DNA of 64,000 nt from assembly GCA_903838705.1 (NCBI GenBank), contig CAILZL010000003.1:1-64000 (forward strand). Reading direction: 5' to 3'. The position numbers were made by a program, and so were the translations under genes. This DNA comes from an uncultured Pseudomonadota bacterium (GTDB taxonomy: Bacteria; Pseudomonadota; Gammaproteobacteria; Steroidobacterales; Steroidobacteraceae). This document shows, in pieces, positions 38,427 to 47,128 of this stretch. Every line of letters begins with the position of its first letter. Position 1 is the first letter of the stretch. The notes under the pieces were generated by a model, which saw nothing but the letters and a program-made list of their open reading frames with translations, had not been told where the DNA came from and ran no database searches.

Positions 38427-39136
38427 TCTTAAGCTGCGGCATTTGGTGTGCTGGGCATCGTTTTGCTGGGGCTAACTGGCTTCGGGCTTTTGCTGATCGC
38501 AGTTATCTGTTCACTGTAGCTTATTGCGATGATTTGATGGAATAAGGTCGTCCAGGCGGAGAGCGGTAAATCAGTGTAGCTCGAAATCATGTGAATTTTT
38601 GTCGTCAATTATCCGTGGTTGTTTCAGCTTCGCGTTGGTCAGGCAAGCCTGTATCGATGGGTGCTTGTTAGCTCCGAGAATTATCGCTCAGCCTTTGTTT
38701 CACGAACTGTGCGTTGTCTCCATATTTGGTGCGCGGGTTGCGTGAGGACCGCCAAGTCAGCATGTGTCGCATCGCCATTGCGCGACCTGGATTGGCGAAG
38801 CCATCTTTGTCATTCCTTCGCAAAGTTGGTCAATCAAGTCGAGATATGTTTTTTCACAGTTGCCGCGATCGGTGTGATTTTCTGTTTTGGATGATAGCCG
38901 TGGGTGCTCATTCGTCGCGAAACCGGTGGCATTCCTTTCATTTGCTGAAAGTGAAGTGGAGCAAGGGTGGTAATTCAAAAAAAACCAAATACAAGGCATT
39001 ATGGGCAGTAAAATTAATAAAAACATATATATAATAAACAAACATAATAATATTAATATAACTTATAAATAAGTACTTGAATATAATGGCGATAGAATGG
39101 TTTATCTGCTCTTTGAAATCATGGCCAGTCAATCAT

Positions 39137-39154
39137 TGTGAGTGGGAATTCACA
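39137..39154. promoter_or_regulatory. Palindrome TGTGA-N8-TCACA upstream of the repeat-peptide gene
   Basis: The two 5-bp arms are perfect complements 92 bp before the start at 39246. The arms equal those of a CRP site but the spacer is 8, not 6, so a CRP assignment is not justified. It may be an operator for another dimeric regulator. Confidence 0.35.
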
Positions 39155-39166
39155 TTTTTCAGTAGC

Positions 39167-39195
39167 TTATGACAAAAATTGGTCTATTATGACAA
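39167..39195. promoter_or_regulatory. Direct repeat TTATGACAA at 20-bp spacing
   Basis: Two identical 9-mers begin at 39167 and 39187, two helical turns apart on one DNA face, 50-80 bp before the VTKLPRV gene. Such spacing suits a pair of activator sites next to the promoter. The regulator is unknown. Confidence 0.4.
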
Positions 39196-39245
39196 GCGAA
39201 TGGCTTGTTTTTAATGCCATTAATCAAATAACAATTGGAGTAGTT

Positions 39246-39485
39246 ATGCGTAAGTTAATGATTGGTATGGTCTCAGTTGCTGCTGTTCTGGCCGCTGGAG
39301 TCGTTGGTGTTACCAAGCTGCCTCGCGTTGATATGCAAGTAGCGGGAATCAGTGAAGTAACCAAATTGCCACGTGTGAATGGCGTTACCAAGCTGCCTCG
39401 CGTTGATGTGCAAGTGGCCGGTATCAGTGAAGTAACCAAGCTGCCGCGTGTCAGCGGTGTTACCAAGCTGCCTCGCGTAGCTTGA
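39246..39485 (+). CDS. Small exported peptide built from five VTKLPRV repeats
   Basis: The 79-residue product has a short signal or anchor sequence (about 1-20, RKLMIGMVSVAAVLAAGVVG) followed only by repeats. Copies of VTKLPRV lie at 22-28, 38-44, 47-53, 63-69 and 72-78, separated alternately by a 9-residue spacer D(M/V)QVAGISE and a 2-residue spacer (N/S)G, so the higher-order unit is 25 residues. Synonymous differences between copies (AAATTGCCACGT against AAGCTGCCTCGC) show selection on the peptide. GGAG at 37-40 of this line of sequence (39237-39240) sets the start at 39246. No family is recognised. Regular Lys and Arg sites could allow processing into several peptides, or it may be a fibrous or binding module. 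Confidence 0.8.
   Translation: MRKLMIGMVSVAAVLAAGVVGVTKLPRVDMQVAGISEVTKLPRVNGVTKLPRVDVQVAGISEVTKLPRVSGVTKLPRVA
39309..39479 (+). repeat. Coding tandem repeat (five VTKLPRV units)
   Basis: The DNA repeat underlies the peptide repeats, with a period of 75 bp for the higher-order unit (two full units plus one extra heptapeptide). Confidence 0.85.
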
Positions 39486-39522
39486 TACGGGCTAAATTGT
39501 TGATTGTGGATAGGAGCAATTT

Positions 39523-39750
39523 ATGAAAAGAAGATTTTCAGTTGCTGCTGGCCTGCTCTTGGTCGTAACTGCATCTGCTATCGGCAGATTGGAGATATCC
39601 GACCAGAGGGTGGAGCTTTCTAGTCCTCAGGCTGCAGAATTTGGTCGGTTGTCTCCTGGTTCCCTGACAGCAAGTCAGCGTCAGGCGCTTCAGGCCAAGT
39701 TCAAGTATTGGGGTTCTTCCGGGATCATTGCTCACAAGGCACCGATCTAG
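39523..39750 (+). CDS. Small exported protein following the repeat peptide
   Basis: The 75-residue protein has an N-terminal signal peptide (KRRFSVAAGLLLVVTASAIG) and a mature part of about 50 residues (LSPGSLTASQRQALQAKFKYWGSSG) with no cysteine and no known domain. An AGGAG ribosome-binding site lies 7 bases before the ATG. It starts 37 bp after the repeat-peptide gene and before a perfect terminator, so the two form a bicistronic unit. Function unknown; partner or processing helper of the repeat peptide is a guess. Confidence 0.7.
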   Translation: MKRRFSVAAGLLLVVTASAIGRLEISDQRVELSSPQAAEFGRLSPGSLTASQRQALQAKFKYWGSSGIIAHKAPI

Positions 39751-40079
39751 GCAGGATCGAAAGTAACTTCCTCGACCTGAGGTCAGTCGATGGCCGAGCT
39801 GGGCGGTGACTTAATTGTCACCGCCCTTTTTCTTGATCATGCCGTGAATGGCGCTTGCTCAGCCTGGATTATGTGCTGGCTATCACATCCAATCGTATAG
39901 TTGAGGCTGCACACTACCGCATGTCAGGCGGGTTGCCGGTATTTCACGACATTTTGCAATGTAAGTTGAATCGAGCCACGCTTGCTCCACGGTCAGGGTG
40001 ATGCTGCAACCACCTGCTTGTATATAGGCAGCAACGAATTGCCCTGCAAAATGTGAGGAATTTGATTTATGGCAATCGC
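39751..40079. other. Intergenic region between the peptide unit and the envelope operon
   Basis: It holds the terminator at 39801-39831 and then about 250 bp that should contain the promoter of the operon starting at 40080. TATATA at about 40020 and an AGGAA at 40056-40060 are visible. No gene is supported here. Confidence 0.5.
39801..39831 (+). terminator. Strong Rho-independent terminator
   Basis: A perfect 10-bp stem, GGGCGGTGAC/GTCACCGCCC, has a 6-base loop and is followed by five T. It closes the two-gene peptide unit and separates it from the TlpA-TPR-ExbBD operon. Confidence 0.95.
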
Positions 40080-40595
40080 ATGAGAAATCCGGTCTGCAGC
40101 CTGTCAGCGGCAAGCGTGTTGATTTATGCGTTTTGTTTGCTCTACGGGGCGAGCATCAATGCTTCGGAAATGGTTCGAGCTTCGCGCCCAGAATTTTCGA
40201 TGCGCTCCCTGTCGGGGGAAGTGATCCGCCTTTCGGAGCATCGTGGCAGTGTGATCATGCTGGGATTCTGGGCTCGATGGTGTGGTGATTGCCGGCTTGC
40301 CATGCAGGCGCTGGAAAGCATAGATGAAAAATATCAGCGTGCCGGATTGATCACATTGGGAATTAATGTTGGCGATAGCGCAGAACAAACTGCAATCATG
40401 ACCAAGAGTCTGGGATTACGCTTCCCGATTTTGCTGGATACAAGTAGTTCGGCCGGAAAAGCGTTTAATCTTGAAAGCATGCCATTAATTGTGTTGCTGG
40501 ATCGTGATGGTGAGCTGCGTTACTCCCATCAGGGATTTCAGTCTGGCGATGAAGTCGAATTTGCGGCTCAGCTGCACAAGCTGCTGAATGAATGA
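40080..40595 (+). CDS. TlpA-like exported thioredoxin-fold protein
   Basis: After a signal peptide (about 1-30) comes a redoxin/TlpA domain: FSMRSLSGEVIRLSEHRGSV, the active site WCGDC in FWARWCGDCRLAM, and the cis-proline region ESMPLIVLLDRDG. It probably reduces or oxidises disulfides in the periplasm. WCGDC is rarer than WCxPC: Asp replaces the usual Pro before the second Cys, which should shift the redox potential. The ATG at 40080 gives a clean signal peptide; an in-frame GTG at 40053 is possible. It is first in the envelope operon. Confidence 0.87.
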   Translation: MRNPVCSLSAASVLIYAFCLLYGASINASEMVRASRPEFSMRSLSGEVIRLSEHRGSVIMLGFWARWCGDCRLAMQALESIDEKYQRAGLITLGINVGDSAEQTAIMTKSLGLRFPILLDTSSSAGKAFNLESMPLIVLLDRDGELRYSHQGFQSGDEVEFAAQLHKLLNE

Positions 40596-40620
40596 TCAAC
40601 CAGAAACAGGGCCTTGGCAA

Positions 40621-41178
40621 ATGAATGCGATATTTAAAAATGCCATTTTTTTCTCTCTGCTATTGACTGGTTTGCAGTCATTTCCTGCTTACTCACAGGA
40701 TGTCGCGGCGGGAGCGGTGTCGGAGCCTGAATTCAAGACTATTGATCAGGATATGCAGACCTTGAAAAAGGATGTTCTGGATCTCAATCGGGAGCTGTTT
40801 GTTCTTGAAGAGGAATTGCTTTATCCGGCTGATACTCAGGTTGCAGTCTTTGTTTCGATGGATGTGGGCGCCTTTTTCGGACTTGATACGGTGACTTTGA
40901 GACTGGATAACAAGGAGGTTTCAAGCTACCTGTATACCAGCCGTGAAGCAGGGGCCTTGCTCAAGGGTGGGGTGCAAAGATTGTATGTCGGAAATCTGAA
41001 GGTCGGCGACCATGAACTGGTGGCGTTTTTTTCCGGGAAAGGCCCGAACCAGCGTGACTATAAACGCGGTGCTTCAATAAAGTTCAGTAAAGGAGTGGGG
41101 GCAAAATATCTGGAATTGAAAATATCCGATAAGCAGGTCAAAGAGCAGCCGGAGTTTATCGTGAAGGACTGGGAATAA
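40621..41178 (+). CDS. Secreted coiled-coil/beta protein of the TPR-ExbBD operon
   Basis: The 185-residue protein has a signal peptide (NAIFKNAIFFSLLLTGLQSF, cleavage near AYSQ), a short coiled-coil segment (about 40-65, DQDMQTLKKDVLDLNRELFV) and a C-terminal beta-rich part with VAVFVSMDVGAFFGLDTV and GDHELVAFFSGKGPN. I know no named domain. An in-frame ATG at 40588 overlaps the previous stop but has no ribosome-binding site and would spoil the signal peptide, so I prefer 40621. The operon position suggests a periplasmic part of the ExbBD-driven system. Confidence 0.75.
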   Translation: MNAIFKNAIFFSLLLTGLQSFPAYSQDVAAGAVSEPEFKTIDQDMQTLKKDVLDLNRELFVLEEELLYPADTQVAVFVSMDVGAFFGLDTVTLRLDNKEVSSYLYTSREAGALLKGGVQRLYVGNLKVGDHELVAFFSGKGPNQRDYKRGASIKFSKGVGAKYLELKISDKQVKEQPEFIVKDWE

Positions 41179-41215
41179 CGGCGGTCAAGATACTGTTGTA
41201 TTTCCACAGAATAAA

Positions 41216-43147
41216 ATGAAGTGCTTCTGTTTCAATACTTCTATTCTTCGCGCGCTGGTGATTCTGGTGTGCGGGATAGTGGTATGTCCAGTGAGGGCGG
41301 AGGTGCCAGCCAGTGGGCCATTGATGAGCGTTCCCATGTCTGTGCGCGATTTGTATTACGGCGACACCCTGTTTTATTTTTTTCAGGACGACTATTTTCA
41401 ATCGCTCATTCACCTGGATGCGGCAATCAGCCTTGGGCGTGTGGCAAACCATCAGGCAGAAGCTGAATTACTGAAAGGGGCGTTGTATTTGTCGCTTGGT
41501 CAGCATGTTGAGGCGGGACGGATTTTTCAGTCTCTGTTGAATAACAACGTTGATGAGTCTGTAAGTGATCGCGCCTGGTTTTATCTGGCCAAGATATGGT
41601 ATCAGCGGGGTTACTGGAGCGAATCAGAGCATGCATTGCGATCTATAAGAGCAGAAAATATCGGTGATATGGAGGCTGAGCGGCAATCACTTCTGGCGCA
41701 GGTTTTGATGCAGCAGGAGCGATATGAAGAGGCATCCAGCTTATTGCAGAGGCTGGAGCTAAAGAAGAAGGATTCAAGTTGGCTGGCTTATGCCCAATAT
41801 AATCTCGGCGTAGCCTTGATGCGTCAGGGAAAGACAGATTCAGCTGTGCTGATATTGAACAAGTTGGGAACTATTTTATCTGATAGTGAAGAGTTGCTGG
41901 CATTGCGCGATAAGGCAAATCTTGCTGTGGGATTGGTCTGGATCAAGTCGGGCCGGATCGATGAGGCAGAGCAGGCCCTGCAAAGAGTCAGGTTGAACGG
42001 CCCGTTTTCGAGCAAGGCGTTATTGGGGTTGGGTTGGGCGCAGTCCATTGCGGGTAAATACAATGAGGCACTGGTTCCGCTGGAGGAACTCAGGCAGCGA
42101 AGTTTGCTGGATTCAGCAGTTCAGGAGTCCTATCTGGCGATTCCATCTGCCTATGCACATCTTGGGGCTGAAAAAGAGGCGTCGGATTTCTACAAAACGG
42201 CAATTGATTCATTTCAGCTGGAAATTAAAAACGTAGACGAATCTATTGAATCCATCCGAAATGGAACCTTTCTGAAAGCGGTGCTTGAAGGTGCTCACAG
42301 TGATCAGAGCGGCTGGGGCTGGCAATTGAGTACGGTGCCTGATGCGCCAGAATCACGATATCTGTATGACCTGATGGCTTCCAATTCATTCAAGGAGGCA
42401 TTGCGGAATTATCAGGATTTGCAGCTGATGCGACGAAATTTGCTGAACTGGACGCAAAGCGTTGAGGCATTTCAGGATATGGTTGATGCAAGGAAGTTGG
42501 CATTTGATCAGCGTACGGAAAAGGTTAATAAATATATTGATGGTGTTGATCTCGCTGCGATTGAAGAAAAAACAATTGATCTGGAAACCAGGGTTAATGC
42601 CATCGCCCGTGTTGAGGATGTTGTCAGTCTGGGTACAACTGATGAGCAGAGTGCATGGCGTCGTGTGAATCAGCTTGATACGGTATTGAACTCAGCTGAT
42701 TCTGGTGATGCGGCAGTCATGGAAATGAAGAACAAGGTTAATCTGCTCCGGGGCGTGCTGTACTGGAATATGAGCAGCAGCTTCAAGGCGCGTTTGTGGG
42801 CTGAGCAGAAGCAGGTCCGTGAGCTGACGGTGGCTACCAAGGAAGCGCGACGACGACATACCTTGCTTGATCGCGCCATGGAGCAGGTACCGCAGCGCAC
42901 GGAGAGATACTCAGAAAGAGTTGAAGAAATGGCTCCCAGGTTGCAGGCAATGCTTGCCCGTTGCAAGGAAAGTGATGAGGCGCAGCGGAATCTTCTGGAG
43001 CGTCTGGCAATTGCACAATTGGAAGAACAAAAGTTACGCCTAAGTCAGTATGCTCTACAGGCGCAGTTCGCGCTCGCTTCCATCTATGATCACGCTGCGG
43101 TTACTGATGGTGAGTTGTCTGCTCAACCTGAAGGAGCAGGGCAATGA
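41216..43147 (+). CDS. Exported TPR protein, 643 residues
   Basis: The signal peptide is at about 1-28 (SILRALVILVCGIVVCPVRA). Residues about 55-350 hold degenerate TPRs (HVEAGRIFQSLLNNNVDESV, RYEEASSLLQRLELKKK, KYNEALVPLEELRQRSLL); residues about 390-620 are long charged helices, likely coiled coil. No catalytic motif is seen. It should form a periplasmic scaffold. It overlaps the next TPR gene by 4 bp (ATGA), so the two are coupled. Confidence 0.85.
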   Translation: MKCFCFNTSILRALVILVCGIVVCPVRAEVPASGPLMSVPMSVRDLYYGDTLFYFFQDDYFQSLIHLDAAISLGRVANHQAEAELLKGALYLSLGQHVEAGRIFQSLLNNNVDESVSDRAWFYLAKIWYQRGYWSESEHALRSIRAENIGDMEAERQSLLAQVLMQQERYEEASSLLQRLELKKKDSSWLAYAQYNLGVALMRQGKTDSAVLILNKLGTILSDSEELLALRDKANLAVGLVWIKSGRIDEAEQALQRVRLNGPFSSKALLGLGWAQSIAGKYNEALVPLEELRQRSLLDSAVQESYLAIPSAYAHLGAEKEASDFYKTAIDSFQLEIKNVDESIESIRNGTFLKAVLEGAHSDQSGWGWQLSTVPDAPESRYLYDLMASNSFKEALRNYQDLQLMRRNLLNWTQSVEAFQDMVDARKLAFDQRTEKVNKYIDGVDLAAIEEKTIDLETRVNAIARVEDVVSLGTTDEQSAWRRVNQLDTVLNSADSGDAAVMEMKNKVNLLRGVLYWNMSSSFKARLWAEQKQVRELTVATKEARRRHTLLDRAMEQVPQRTERYSERVEEMAPRLQAMLARCKESDEAQRNLLERLAIAQLEEQKLRLSQYALQAQFALASIYDHAAVTDGELSAQPEGAGQ

Positions 43148-45978
43148 TCTATCAGCATGGACGGAAGGCTTTGCTTGTTGCGGTAGTGCTGGTTGGCTTT
43201 CTGCATCAGGTGTACGCGGCTGAAAAGAAAAGAAATGAGCCCACCTTGCAGTCGCTTTCTGGCAAGCGTATTGAGGTGGCGCCCAATTCAGTAAGCGGGA
43301 TAGATCGTGAACAGGCAGCACAGGCCTACCGCCACTTTCTTGAATTACAGAGCGCCGATCCGGGTTTGCGTGTTGAAGCGATGCGTCGTCTGGCTGACTT
43401 GAATATTGAAACAACAGAAGAAAGTCAGATTGACTCACAGGCTGAAGGCATACCAGTTAGTGGATTGAATGAGTCGATTGCTCTGTATGAAAAACTGCTG
43501 GCGGTTTACCCGGATTACAGTCATGCAGATATCGTGCTTTATCAGTTGTCGCGCGCATATGAGTCCGCCGGAAAGCCAGCCAAGGCGCTGAATGCACTGG
43601 ATAAGCTGGTAAAGCAGTTTCCCAGTTCCCGGTGGTACGGTGAATCCCAGTTTCGCCGTGGTGAAATACTGTTTAGCACTAAGCGCTATTCAGAGGCGAG
43701 CGATGCCTACGCAGCAGTCGTCAGGCTTGCCGCTGCTACTTCTTTCCATGATCAGGCCTTGTACAAGCAGGGGTGGTCATTGTTCAAGCAAGGCAAGGTT
43801 GATGACAGCGCCGTCAGTTTCATGGCTGAACTGGATCGTCTGTTATTGAGCCAGAATCGACTGCGCGATGATTCTTCGCTGTCACGTGCCGAGCATGAGA
43901 TGAAAGACGATATTCTTCATGTTCTCGCGGTGATGGCCACAGATGAAAACGGGGCGGACAGTATTACAGCCATGTTGGCTGCGCATGGTGATACACCCTA
44001 TGCTTACCAGCTCTACACAGGGTTGGGTGACTTTTACATGGAGAAGGAGCGCTATCAGGATGCGGCGCAGGCCTTTTCTGCTTATGCGCGTCTGAATCCT
44101 GATGCGCTGCAGGCGCCTGCCTTGCTGCTGCGTGCAATTGATGCTTATCAGAAGGGTGGTTTCCCGTCCAAAGTGCTTGAAGCAAAACAGGCTTTTGTTG
44201 AGGGATATGCATTTGATAAGTCGTTCTGGTCTGGCCGCAAGCCATCAGAAGCGCCTGATGTGGCAGCGCAATTACAGCAAAACCTTCTTGATCTGGCTCA
44301 GTATTACCATGCACAGTCCGGCAAGACGAAGAAGGAAACAGATTATTCTGCTGCTACACACTGGTATCGCACTCTGCTTGAATCATTTCCAGATGACGTA
44401 CAGGCACCGGAGCACCGATTCCTGCTGGCGGAATTGCTGTTTGATTCCGGACGATACGCAGAGGCCGTGCGTGAGTACCTGCATACTGCGTATGACTACC
44501 CTGTTCATGCCAGGTCAGCAGTGGCCGGCTATGCGGCGCTGGTTGCCTACAAGAAGCAAGAATTGAAATTGAGTGGCGATGATAGAGACAGGTCGCATCA
44601 CGAATTCATAGATAGTGAGATCAGGTTTGCTACCACTTATCCGGATGATATTCAGTCTGTTCCCGTATTGACCAAGGCGGCAGAAGATCTGTTTGCATTG
44701 AATGAATTTGATCGAACAGTGGCTCTAGCTCAACAGTTGCTTTCGTATCAACCGGCGATTGATTCGAAGCAGCGGCGTACTGCTGCTACATTGCTCGCGC
44801 ATTCACTGTTTGATCTCGGGCGTTATCAGGAAGCGGAGGTGGCTTATATACAAGTCAGGCAACTGCTGGCCAGTAATGATGCTGATATGCCAGCGATCAG
44901 TGAGCGCATCGCAGCTTCGATCTACCGTCAGGCAGAGGCGAAACAGAAAGATGGCGACAATCTCGCTGCTGTTGATGATTATCTCAGGGTTGCGGTGCTG
45001 GCTCCTGCCTCAAAAATCAGTGCAAATGCTGAATTTGATGCGGCGACCATCCTGATCAATCTCGATCAATGGCCCAGAGCAGTGGCGGTTCTGGAGCAGT
45101 TCAGGCGTGAACATCCGGGGCATGAGCTTGAGGCGGAAGCAGGTAAGAAGCTCGCGGTCGGGTATCATCAAATTGGCAAAAACATGGATGCCGCGGCTGA
45201 ATATGAACGTATTGCTTCTCGTGGTACCGAGACAGTGGAGGTTCGCAGGGTCGCTCAGTTGCAGGCGGCGGATATCTACTTTCAGGCGGCAGGTAAGGGA
45301 GATCAGACAGCAGGGGCGCACGCAACAAGTGTCTATACTGGTTACGTCACGCACTATCCTCGGCCATTCAGCGATTCGATCGAAGCCCGCCAGCATCTGG
45401 CAGAGCTGGCAGTTATGAATAAGGACTCTGAGAATCAGGCGCGCTGGTTGAGGGAGCTTGTGAAAGCAGATCGCCAGGCCGGGTCTGAGCGGACTGATCG
45501 CAGCAGATATCTCGCTGCGCATGCCTCACTTGAATTGTTGCAGCCAGTGGTGGATAAGTTCAGTGCCATCAGGCTTGCCGCACCATTGTCAAAATCTTTG
45601 AAATTGAAGCGAGCGGCCATGGAAGCAGCATTAACAGCCTATGGACAGGCACTCGATTATCAGATCGCTGATGTCACCACCGAAGCGACCTACGGTATGG
45701 CGGAGATGTATCGACAGATGGGTGCGGATTTGCTGGCTTCTGAGCGTCCGAAACAGCTGGATGCGGATGCACTCGAACAATACGAGGTTTTACTGGAAGA
45801 GCAGGCATTTCCATTTGAAGAAAAGGCTATAGCTCTGCATGAGACTAACCTTCATCATGCCAGTGCAGGTATTTATGATGGCTGGATCCAGAAGAGCTAT
45901 GCAGCTCTAGTCAAACTGGTTCCGGCACGCTATGCACGAGCCGAATTGAGTGGCGAGTATGTTAATGCACTTCAATGA
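43144..45978 (+). CDS. Large exported TPR protein, 944 residues
   Basis: After a signal peptide (ALLVAVVLVGFLHQVYAA) the protein is a long array of TPR/TolA-binding-protein-like (YbgF/BamD-type) repeats, such as YDYPVHARSAVAGYAALVAY and LYEKLLAVYPDYSHADIVLY, extending nearly to the C-terminus. It is the largest member of the operon and probably the main periplasmic scaffold. The upstream overlap is 4 bp, and the end overlaps the next gene by about 20 bp. No enzymatic motif is visible. Confidence 0.87.
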   Translation: MIYQHGRKALLVAVVLVGFLHQVYAAEKKRNEPTLQSLSGKRIEVAPNSVSGIDREQAAQAYRHFLELQSADPGLRVEAMRRLADLNIETTEESQIDSQAEGIPVSGLNESIALYEKLLAVYPDYSHADIVLYQLSRAYESAGKPAKALNALDKLVKQFPSSRWYGESQFRRGEILFSTKRYSEASDAYAAVVRLAAATSFHDQALYKQGWSLFKQGKVDDSAVSFMAELDRLLLSQNRLRDDSSLSRAEHEMKDDILHVLAVMATDENGADSITAMLAAHGDTPYAYQLYTGLGDFYMEKERYQDAAQAFSAYARLNPDALQAPALLLRAIDAYQKGGFPSKVLEAKQAFVEGYAFDKSFWSGRKPSEAPDVAAQLQQNLLDLAQYYHAQSGKTKKETDYSAATHWYRTLLESFPDDVQAPEHRFLLAELLFDSGRYAEAVREYLHTAYDYPVHARSAVAGYAALVAYKKQELKLSGDDRDRSHHEFIDSEIRFATTYPDDIQSVPVLTKAAEDLFALNEFDRTVALAQQLLSYQPAIDSKQRRTAATLLAHSLFDLGRYQEAEVAYIQVRQLLASNDADMPAISERIAASIYRQAEAKQKDGDNLAAVDDYLRVAVLAPASKISANAEFDAATILINLDQWPRAVAVLEQFRREHPGHELEAEAGKKLAVGYHQIGKNMDAAAEYERIASRGTETVEVRRVAQLQAADIYFQAAGKGDQTAGAHATSVYTGYVTHYPRPFSDSIEARQHLAELAVMNKDSENQARWLRELVKADRQAGSERTDRSRYLAAHASLELLQPVVDKFSAIRLAAPLSKSLKLKRAAMEAALTAYGQALDYQIADVTTEATYGMAEMYRQMGADLLASERPKQLDADALEQYEVLLEEQAFPFEEKAIALHETNLHHASAGIYDGWIQKSYAALVKLVPARYARAELSGEYVNALQ

Positions 45979-46600
45979 TAATCAACCATTCATGTGGTGT
46001 AGTCGCATGTTGTGTACAGCAATGTTGGTTTATTCATTAGCCACCACTGGAAACGCTGCTGCTGTTTCAGAATCGGCACCAGCGTCTGTGCCATCCGCCG
46101 GGCAAGCCCAGTTTGATGAAGCCATGCGGGCCTTGCGGGCAGGGGAAATGGATCAGGCCAGTCTGACATTTCAGGAGCTCGCTCTTCGCTATCCCACCTT
46201 GGTCAGCCCCTTGATCAATCTCGGATTGATGGAGCAGAAGCAGAATCGCCATGAATCTGCGGTTTCATATTTTGTGCGTGCGCTGGAGCGGGCACCGGAT
46301 TCGCCAGCTGTGTATACAAATCTGGGTGTCAGTTATCGCAATCTAGGCAAGCTGAAGGATGCGGAAACAGCATATCTCGCAGCGATCGCCGCAGATTCAA
46401 ATTACCCGCAGGCACACTTTAATCTGGCCATTCTGCAGGACGTATATTTGCAGAACCCTGAGAAAGCGATTCACGAATATGAAACTTATCAGAGCTTGCT
46501 GACGGTGCCTGATACCAAGGTGACAGCCTGGATCAAGGATATTAAAGGCAGAATTGGTGAATTGAATGGTAAAGCTGCTTCTACTGGAGCTCAGCCATGA
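45959..46600 (+). CDS. Small exported TPR protein
   Basis: The 213-residue product has a hydrophobic export segment at about 12-32 (RMLCTAMLVYSLATTGNAAA) and at least three canonical TPRs (PTLVSPLINLGLMEQKQNRH, SPAVYTNLGVSYRNLGKLKD, NYPQAHFNLAILQDVYLQNP). The start could be ATG 45959, ATG 45965 or GTG 45950; 45959 is chosen for spacing from GAGTGG. It overlaps both neighbours, so expression is coupled. Confidence 0.82.
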   Translation: MLMHFNDNQPFMWCSRMLCTAMLVYSLATTGNAAAVSESAPASVPSAGQAQFDEAMRALRAGEMDQASLTFQELALRYPTLVSPLINLGLMEQKQNRHESAVSYFVRALERAPDSPAVYTNLGVSYRNLGKLKDAETAYLAAIAADSNYPQAHFNLAILQDVYLQNPEKAIHEYETYQSLLTVPDTKVTAWIKDIKGRIGELNGKAASTGAQP

Positions 46601-47031
46601 AGTTGAGAAAGCTGTTTTTTATTCTGATGCTTGCTTCAGGGATTGCCAGAGGAGCAGACATCCAGCCGCCTGTTGTTCCTGTTAATAGCAAAAGTGCGCT
46701 ATCTCAGCAGAGTGAATCCGGATCAGGAAAGGGGCATTCCATCACCAGAACCAATGACCCCAAATCAGAGGACAGGTTGGTGCTGGATCCGACCCTGGTC
46801 ACCGGTAACCGTGAATTGCCCAAGGTTATGTATATTGTGCCGTGGAAGGCCGCTTCGCCGGGTGATCTGCCGGGACAGCCATTCAATTCCCTGCTGGACG
46901 AGGCACTGAAGCCACTTGATCGTGAGGTTTTCCAGCGTGAACTCAAGTATTACCGGGCCGTTGCCGAGAAAGATGTGCCGGTTGCCGATATACAAAGACG
47001 ACCTTCGTCTACCACTGGTGATAAAAAGTGA
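46597..47031 (+). CDS. Small secreted protein of the envelope operon
   Basis: The 144-residue protein has a signal peptide (KLRKLFFILMLASGIARGA), a low-complexity Ser/Gly linker, and a conserved-looking block LVTGNRELPKVMYIVPWK followed by a charged helix near LLDEALKPLDREVF. I recall this block from similar operons but know no named function. It overlaps the TPR gene by 4 bp; 97 bp separate it from exbB. Confidence 0.72.
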   Translation: MKLRKLFFILMLASGIARGADIQPPVVPVNSKSALSQQSESGSGKGHSITRTNDPKSEDRLVLDPTLVTGNRELPKVMYIVPWKAASPGDLPGQPFNSLLDEALKPLDREVFQRELKYYRAVAEKDVPVADIQRRPSSTTGDKK

Positions 47032-47128
47032 TGATAAAAATCCGGCAGGATGAGAGCTGGATCGCGGACTGAAAATTTAAATTGGTCAGAATCTGTGGTC
47101 GCGAACAGCGGCTGACGAGGTACAAACT

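Larger units (their letters stand above)
38427..39245. other. Long intergenic region with AT-rich tract
   Basis: These 819 bp have no gene I can support. The left part would hold the promoter of the TPR kinase on the minus strand. From about 38975 to 39100 the sequence becomes strikingly AT-rich, with TATAAT at 39082-39087. Between that and the peptide gene at 39246 are a palindrome (39137-39154) and a 9-bp direct repeat (39167-39195). The region looks like a long, regulated promoter for the small peptide gene. Short open frames here show no protein-like composition. Confidence 0.6.

Noticed and set aside
38619-38894. 91-codon open frame in the long intergenic region
   Set aside because: Its composition is not protein-like, it has no ribosome-binding site, and overlapping frames of similar length exist on both strands.
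39137-39154. CRP-binding site
   Set aside because: The arms match, but the spacer is 8 instead of 6, which CRP does not accept.
39309-39479. CRISPR-like or sequencing-artefact repeat
   Set aside because: The repeats are in frame, differ at synonymous positions and sit in a gene with a signal peptide and ribosome-binding site.
39883-40113. 76-codon minus-strand frame in the promoter of the envelope operon
   Set aside because: It overlaps the operon start and looks like chance; there is no ribosome-binding site or domain.
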